Shown one piece after another: positions 59,397 to 64,000 of a stretch of 64,000 nucleotides of DNA. The notes under the pieces were generated by a model. The model had not been told where the DNA came from and made no database searches. It saw nothing but the letters and a program-made list of their open reading frames with translations. Source of the stretch: Propionicimonas sp020161015 (GTDB lineage Bacteria > Actinomycetota > Actinomycetes > Propionibacteriales > Propionibacteriaceae); NCBI RefSeq assembly GCF_964266745.1, contig NZ_CAXWGX010000012.1, positions 558,001 through 622,000 on the forward strand, in the 5' to 3' direction. The stretch's first letter is position 1, and the number at the start of each line of letters is the position of its first letter. The position numbers were made by a program, and so were the translations under genes.

Positions 59397-60740
59397 CTAC
59401 GGCGCCGACACGACCTCCACCGGCCAGCCGTCGGCGGCCAGGGGCGCCTCCAGCGCGGCCGCGTCGCCGACAACGACGAGAGTCAGCCGGTCGGGGGGCA
59501 GCAGTTCGAGGATCGACTGCGTCGCCGACTCCGGCGTCACCAGCGTGAGGGCCTGGAAGTTGGCGTTCACGAACTCGACGTTCACCCCGTCCCGGACGAG
59601 GGCGGAGATGCGGTCGGTGATGCCCTGGGCCGTCGAGTAGCGCAGGGGCGCGACCCCGTTGGTGTAGCTGACCGCGGCCGCCACCTCCTGCCCGGTGATC
59701 GGACGGCTGCTCAGGTCGAGCAGCCCTCGGGCGAGGCTCACCGCCTCGGGCACGACCTCGGTGCGGAAGGATCCCTGCACCGCGATCAGCCCACCGTCCC
59801 GCATGGGCGAGTTCACCAGGTGAGCGCCGTAGGTGAACCCCTTCTCCTCGCGCAGCACCTTGTTCAGGCGGCTCAGGAACGCCCCTCCGAGGGCGTGGGT
59901 GGCCACCTGGAGGTCGGCCCACCGCGGGTCACCACGGTCGATGCCGAAGGACCCCAGCCGCACGTCCGCCTGGACGGCGCCCGGCCGGTCGATGAGCAGG
60001 CACCGCGGGGCGACGCCCTGGGGGACCTCGTGGGAGAAGTAGCCCTCCGCGGGGTTCGCCCAGTCGCCGAACGCCGTGGCCGCCTGGCCGAACTCCTGCC
60101 CGGTGAGGTCGCCGGAGATGATCAGCGTCGCCGCGTCGGGACGGTAGTGCCTGCCGTGGAAGGCGACCACGTCCTCTGTGGTGACAGCGGCCACCGTCCG
60201 CGCCTCGCCGCCCGGCATCCGGGACGCGCGGTAGCGCCCGCCGATCACCGCGGACCGGAACCCGATCGCCGCCCGGTGCGCGGAGTTCGCCATCGCCTGC
60301 TCGATCTCGGCCAGGCGCAGCGTGCGGTGCCGCGCCACGTCGTCGGCGGCCAGTTCGGGCTCGCGGACGGCCTCGGCGAGCAGCGCGAGCGACTCGCCGA
60401 GCCGGTCCGCCGGCACCTCGAGGCTCAGTTCACTGCCGGCGTAGCCGGCCGACCCGCCGAGCACGGCGCCGATGTCCTCCAGCCTCTCGGCGAAGGCCGT
60501 GCCGGGATGCGTCCGCGTGCCCTCGTCGAGGCAGCGCTGGGTGATCGTGGCCACCCCCTCGATGTCGACGCCCTCGACGTTCAGGGGCACGTCGAACACC
60601 AGGGAGACGGCGGCCACGTGCTGGCCCTCGCGGTGGCAGGCCATCAGTTCCATGCCGTTGTCGAGCCAGAGCCGGGCCGGGTCGGGGAAGCGCCAGCGCG
60701 GCGGCGCCTTCACCTCGGGACGCTGGTCAGAGCGCCGCAT
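59397..60740 (-). CDS. M16B peptidase-like subunit lacking the zinc motif
   Basis: The 447-residue protein has the two-domain M16 fold, but the zinc site HXXEH is replaced by TITQRCL at the expected place after GVDIEGVA (about residue 67). It resembles the inactive partner in heterodimeric M16B peptidases. Its ATG overlaps the last 14 nt of the active M16 gene upstream, so the two are translated together. C-terminal features include FIDRPGAVQADVRLGSFGIDRG-like region for dimer contact, as seen in the family. Confidence 0.85.
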   Translation of the reverse strand: MRRSDQRPEVKAPPRWRFPDPARLWLDNGMELMACHREGQHVAAVSLVFDVPLNVEGVDIEGVATITQRCLDEGTRTHPGTAFAERLEDIGAVLGGSAGYAGSELSLEVPADRLGESLALLAEAVREPELAADDVARHRTLRLAEIEQAMANSAHRAAIGFRSAVIGGRYRASRMPGGEARTVAAVTTEDVVAFHGRHYRPDAATLIISGDLTGQEFGQAATAFGDWANPAEGYFSHEVPQGVAPRCLLIDRPGAVQADVRLGSFGIDRGDPRWADLQVATHALGGAFLSRLNKVLREEKGFTYGAHLVNSPMRDGGLIAVQGSFRTEVVPEAVSLARGLLDLSSRPITGQEVAAAVSYTNGVAPLRYSTAQGITDRISALVRDGVNVEFVNANFQALTLVTPESATQSILELLPPDRLTLVVVGDAAALEAPLAADGWPVEVVSAP

Positions 60741-62031
60741 CGTCGGCCTCCTGCTGGTAGTCGAGTTGTGCCCGCTGGTCGGGACGCAGGAACGCGCTCG
60801 CGGCCTCGGCGACGCGATCGGTGGTGAGGCTCATCACCTCGTCCAGCTTCCGGTTCACGCGCTCGGGGTCGTCGTGCAGCGTGGCGTAGGTGCTGATCAG
60901 GTCCGCGCGCGAGTCGAACCGGGCGAGCTCGGCGAGCCACTCGCGGGCGTGCTGGGCCTTCGCCCGGGCGACCTCCGCGTCGGTGGGCCCGTCTGTGGCG
61001 AGGCGGTCGATCTCCGCCAGCGCCGCCTCTGTCGCCTCTGCGGCGTCCTGGCCGGGCAGTGCGCGCACCTGCGCGATGCCGAAGGACGTCCCTCCGACGA
61101 GCGGGACGGCCGACGCGCCGGCGGCCGTGGCGATCTGCTGGTTGCGCACGAGCTCCCGGTAGAGACGGGAGGTCTGGCCGCCGCCCAGGACGGACAGCGC
61201 CAGGTCGCAGGCGTCGAAACCCCACGTGTCGCGCACCGGGAGGCGCCAGCCGAAGTAGGTGGCCGCCACCGGCACCCGTCCGGCCACCTGGCGGGCGACC
61301 ACGGTGTCGAGCGGGGGCAGGGGTGACACCGGCGGGCGCGTCTTCGGGTTCCAGGACGGCAGGTGCCCGAACGCCTTCTCCGCGCGCCGGAAGCCGTCCT
61401 TGGGGGTGATGTCGCCGACCAGGGTGAGCACCGCGTTGTCGGGACGGTAGTGGTTGCGGAAGAAGACCGCGGCGCGCTCGGCGGTGGCGGCGTCGAGGTC
61501 GGCCATGGAACCGATGGTGGTGTGCCCGTAGGGGTGGGACGGGCCGACGAGCATCTCGGCGAGGTGGGTCATCGCATCGCCGTACGGCACGTTGTCGTAC
61601 CGCTGCCGCTTCTCCTCCTTGACCACCTCGCGCTGGGTGTCGACGCTGGCCTCGTCCAGATGGTCGGGGAGCGTGGCCAGCCGGTCGGCCTCCATCCACA
61701 GCGCCAGGTCGAGCGCGCCCACCGGGAGGGTCTCGAAGTAGTTCGTCCGGTCGAACCAGGTGGTGGCGTTGACCGAGCCGCCGAGAGCCTGGAGCGTGTT
61801 GAGGTGCTCGCCGCTGGCGACGTGTGCCGACCCCGAGAACATCAGGTGCTCGAACAGGTGCGCCCACCCGTACTCGCCGGGGCGTTCGTCGCGCGAGCCC
61901 ACGTCGTACCAGAGGTTCACCGCAGCCAGCGGGACGCTGTGGTCGGGGCTCACCACGACCCTCAGGCCGTTGCCCAGGGTGCGCTGGTGGATGGGATAGC
62001 TCAGTCGGTCCGGCACAGCCACGCGCACCAT
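60727..62031 (-). CDS. M16B zinc peptidase, active subunit
   Basis: The 434-residue metallopeptidase has the inverted zinc motif HLFEH in GWAHLFEHLMFSGSAH (about residue 58) and the downstream glutamate in DTQREVVKEEKRQRYDN (about 76 residues further). It probably forms a heterodimer with the product of the overlapping downstream gene, with the active half here and the substrate-clamping half there. Such peptidases degrade short peptides or process precursors. ATG 62031 has only weak GGTGAG upstream; no clear -10 was found. Confidence 0.9.
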   Translation of the reverse strand: MVRVAVPDRLSYPIHQRTLGNGLRVVVSPDHSVPLAAVNLWYDVGSRDERPGEYGWAHLFEHLMFSGSAHVASGEHLNTLQALGGSVNATTWFDRTNYFETLPVGALDLALWMEADRLATLPDHLDEASVDTQREVVKEEKRQRYDNVPYGDAMTHLAEMLVGPSHPYGHTTIGSMADLDAATAERAAVFFRNHYRPDNAVLTLVGDITPKDGFRRAEKAFGHLPSWNPKTRPPVSPLPPLDTVVARQVAGRVPVAATYFGWRLPVRDTWGFDACDLALSVLGGGQTSRLYRELVRNQQIATAAGASAVPLVGGTSFGIAQVRALPGQDAAEATEAALAEIDRLATDGPTDAEVARAKAQHAREWLAELARFDSRADLISTYATLHDDPERVNRKLDEVMSLTTDRVAEAASAFLRPDQRAQLDYQQEADDAAL

Positions 62032-62179
62032 CTCACCACATCAGGGGCGCCGCGGCCGATTCGGGGTGGCAGCCCGGTGAGAGGTCGCCGCACCTCCCAC
62101 CGGGCTGGCTCCTGGGCGGGCCCGCGTGCCCGGCGCTGGGCCGCGGGCCACGCCCTGCTCGGGATGCCGGCCCTGTGGT

Positions 62180-62207
62180 CTGACGACGCGCTGCGACGCG
62201 TCGTCAG
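62180..62207 (-). terminator. 11-bp hairpin overlapping the stop of the propeller gene
   Basis: Arms 62180-62190 and 62197-62207 are fully complementary with a 6-nt loop; the stop codon lies in the right arm. Confidence 0.6.
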
Positions 62208-63301
62208 TGCCGCCAGCCCTTCGCAGTGTCGATCCGCACGATGGACGGCGGCCCGGCCAGGCCGGTGCCGGCGTAGAGGCTGCCACCCGGACCGGCCTCG
62301 ATCGACACGGCCCCAGGGAGGTCGAGGAACTCGCCGACCTTGCCGTTGCGGATCACCGAGACCCGCCCGGCGAAGAACTCGGTCACGTAGATCCGTCCGC
62401 GGGAGAGCGCCAGGTTCGTGGCGCCCAGCAGCCCGGTGGCGACCAGCTTCGTGCGGCCGCTGCGCGGATCCACACGGTAGACCGACCCGCGCGCGCCGAG
62501 CGAGGCGTCCTCCGGCCCGCCGGGCAGCGTGGTCACGTAGAGCTGGCCGTCCGGGCCGACCTCGACGTCCGTCGGGACGGACTCGAAGGCGTAGGTCACG
62601 CCGACCACGCAGTCGGGCAGCCCGAACGCCGCCGCGGCCTGCGCGGTGATGGTCGCCGGCTGGGCCGGCAGCACGGCCACCGTGGAGATCCGGCCGGACC
62701 TGCTCACGCGGAGCAGGGCGTTGGCCCCGGCGTCGGCGACGATCCAGTCGTGGCCGTAGGCGGCAACGGAGTAGGCGTGCGAGTCGATGGCGCCGGTGTA
62801 GTCGACCGGGAGGCCGATGCCCTCGAAGGCGTCGCGGACGCACGCGCTCGGGTTGGTGACGCCGTAGTGGACGCCGGCATCGGGGTTCTTCGCGGTCTCG
62901 TACGCGAGCGTGTCCGCGCTGGTCCTCCGACCGCCGTGACCGACGATCGTCAGGCCGCTGGCGGTGATGGGTCCGGTGGGCGGCCCGCCCACCGTGGTGG
63001 TGTACGCGATCCTGCCGTGGGCGGCCGCGACGCCGGACGTCCCGGGCGCGCTGGCCACGACGGGGGACAGGGTCCCGTCGGGCTTCACGCTGCCGACGAT
63101 GTTCAGGCCGCCGTCGGCGACCAGGACCCGTCGGCCGCTGACCTCGAGGTTGAAGGGAGCCGCGACGGCGGTGCTGAGGACCTCCGGCGACGGTGCCGGG
63201 CGAGGCTCGGGCGCGTGGGCCTGTGCTGGCGCTGCGGTGAGGATGAGACTGGTCGCCGTGCCGACCGCGGCAACAGCGATGAGAAGGCGGGTGACCCGCA
63301 T
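62204..63301 (-). CDS. Secreted ScyD/ScyE-like beta-propeller protein
   Basis: The 365-residue protein has a Sec signal peptide (MRVTRLLIAVAAVGTATSLILTAAPAQAHA; cleavage near Ala-Gln-Ala) and repeated strands with NHL-like elements such as VADAGANALLRVSRSGRI and VYVTEFFAGRVSVIRNGKV, matching the ScyD/ScyE family. Function is unknown; a secreted or wall-bound propeller is inferred. GGAGG lies 7 nt before ATG 63301; the frame is open upstream to 63391 without homology. No other secretion gene is nearby. Confidence 0.82.
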   Translation of the reverse strand: MRVTRLLIAVAAVGTATSLILTAAPAQAHAPEPRPAPSPEVLSTAVAAPFNLEVSGRRVLVADGGLNIVGSVKPDGTLSPVVASAPGTSGVAAAHGRIAYTTTVGGPPTGPITASGLTIVGHGGRRTSADTLAYETAKNPDAGVHYGVTNPSACVRDAFEGIGLPVDYTGAIDSHAYSVAAYGHDWIVADAGANALLRVSRSGRISTVAVLPAQPATITAQAAAAFGLPDCVVGVTYAFESVPTDVEVGPDGQLYVTTLPGGPEDASLGARGSVYRVDPRSGRTKLVATGLLGATNLALSRGRIYVTEFFAGRVSVIRNGKVGEFLDLPGAVSIEAGPGGSLYAGTGLAGPPSIVRIDTAKGWRH

Positions 63302-63454
63302 GGTGCCTCCGGTTGGTGACGTGGGCAGACCAGGGGCGGCGATCCCTGCGCTGCCATCGTGGAACACGCCGGGAACCGGCGGTATGGGCAAGACTGCGGC
63401 CGGTCGTGGGCCCTGTGGACGCGCGGATCCGGTCGCCGGGTCTAGTCTCCGGGC

Positions 63455-64000
63455 ATGCCCGATGACGAACCCCTCGACTGGCGCGCCGCGCTGGCCCTGC
63501 TCGCCAACGCCGACACCCGCGCCGTGTTCGCGCAGGTGGCCGCGGCACCGGTGGCGCCCGGGGCGGCCAGGGACCGGGCACTGAAGCGGCTGCTGGCGGC
63601 GGGCCTGCTGGAGGCGGGGGCCGACGGCCCGGTGGTCGCCGAGGGACGCCTGCGCGCGACGCTCGGCCGCGCCGCGGCCCCGCCGGCCTCTGGCCCCGAG
63701 CGGTTCCTCTCCAGGGACGGGCGGATCCAGGACTACCCGTCGCGCGCGACGGATCGCCGGGCACTGCTGGAGTACCTCGTCGCGCGTGCCCTCGAGCCGG
63801 AGGAGGAGCTGTCAGAGCCGGAGCTGGGCGAGCGGCTGGGACCGCGGACCGACGACGTGGCGACGCTGCGCCGCTACCTCGTGGACGCGGGCCTGCTGGA
63901 GCGTTCGCCGGACGGGCGGCGTTACCGCCGGGTGCCCGGCGTCCCGCCCCTCCCGGGTCAGGAGCCGGCGGGCAGCGGCGGCAACGCCCCGGAGGCCTCG
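63455..64000 (+). CDS. DUF2087 protein, 3' end cut by window edge
   Basis: The frame is open from ATG 63455 to the last base (182 codons, no stop), so the gene continues outside the window. The segment RDGRIQDYPSRATDRRALLEYLVARALEPEEELSEPELGERL (by its ends) followed by DVATLRRYLVDAGLLERSPDGRRYRR is the DUF2087 domain, seen in small regulators. The N-terminal half, with LALLANADTRAVFAQV, looks like a helix-turn-helix of ArsR type. TAGTCT (63443-63448) is exactly 6 nt before the ATG. Confidence 0.82.
   Translation, partial: MPDDEPLDWRAALALLANADTRAVFAQVAAAPVAPGAARDRALKRLLAAGLLEAGADGPVVAEGRLRATLGRAAAPPASGPERFLSRDGRIQDYPSRATDRRALLEYLVARALEPEEELSEPELGERLGPRTDDVATLRRYLVDAGLLERSPDGRRYRRVPGVPPLPGQEPAGSGGNAPEAS

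Noticed and set aside
59397..60740. M16 gene without zinc motif as a pseudogene
   Set aside because: The frame is intact over 447 codons, overlaps the active partner gene and fits the known inactive-subunit type.

Overview
The window is chromosomal DNA of a very high-GC actinobacterium. Gene order and content suggest the order Propionibacteriales, probably Propionibacteriaceae, although the family call is an inference: leuCD with a divergent NdgR/LtbR-type regulator, ftsK-rimO-pgsA-cinA-clgR-DUF3046-recA-recX-rny-miaB-miaA-dapF-hflX-dinG-lexA, nrdR next to a B12-dependent nrdJ, and sigB/sigA/parE close together. I see no rRNA, tRNA, CRISPR array, insertion sequence or prophage gene, and no gene-free stretch longer than 300 bases. 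About 61 protein genes are supported; the first is cut by the left edge and the last by the right edge.

Layout. 1-7 kb: a partial DUF2332 gene, a small membrane protein, the IclR-type regulator with leuCD, then acyltransferase, ddl and thiL. 7-24.4 kb: chromosome segregation, tRNA and protein modification, lipid synthesis and DNA repair (ftsK to dinG on +, lexA on -). 24.4-27.8 kb: a membrane-anchored PEP-synthase-like (rifampin phosphotransferase-like) protein with an AbrB-type regulator sits between lexA and a small LexA-controlled membrane gene. 27.9-31.3 kb: nrdR-nrdJ with tandem NrdR boxes and a DnaA box. 31.4-36.1 kb: small membrane, transport and stress genes. 36.2-43 kb: hrpA, a LysR regulator divergent from a tiny gene, PAC2 and tesB. 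43-56.2 kb: sigB, oligopeptidase B, sigA, a glutamate-type ABC transporter, an S9 peptidase with a macrodomain protein, DUF7455 and parE. 56.2-64 kb: carbonic anhydrase, an unknown hydrolase, a PEP-mutase-family enzyme, a paired M16 peptidase, a secreted beta-propeller protein and a DUF2087 protein.

Two themes link the genes. First, DNA damage: recA carries both a LexA box and a match to the LexA-independent (PafBC-type, RecA-NDp) promoter; lexA has its own box; and the gene at 27393-27761, in the position of divS/chiZ, has two LexA boxes. Second, start sites: 23 genes on both strands have a -10-like hexamer (TANNNT or close) 6-9 nt before the start codon, mostly exactly 6, and most lack a Shine-Dalgarno sequence. 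This suggests widespread leaderless transcription and helps choose start codons.
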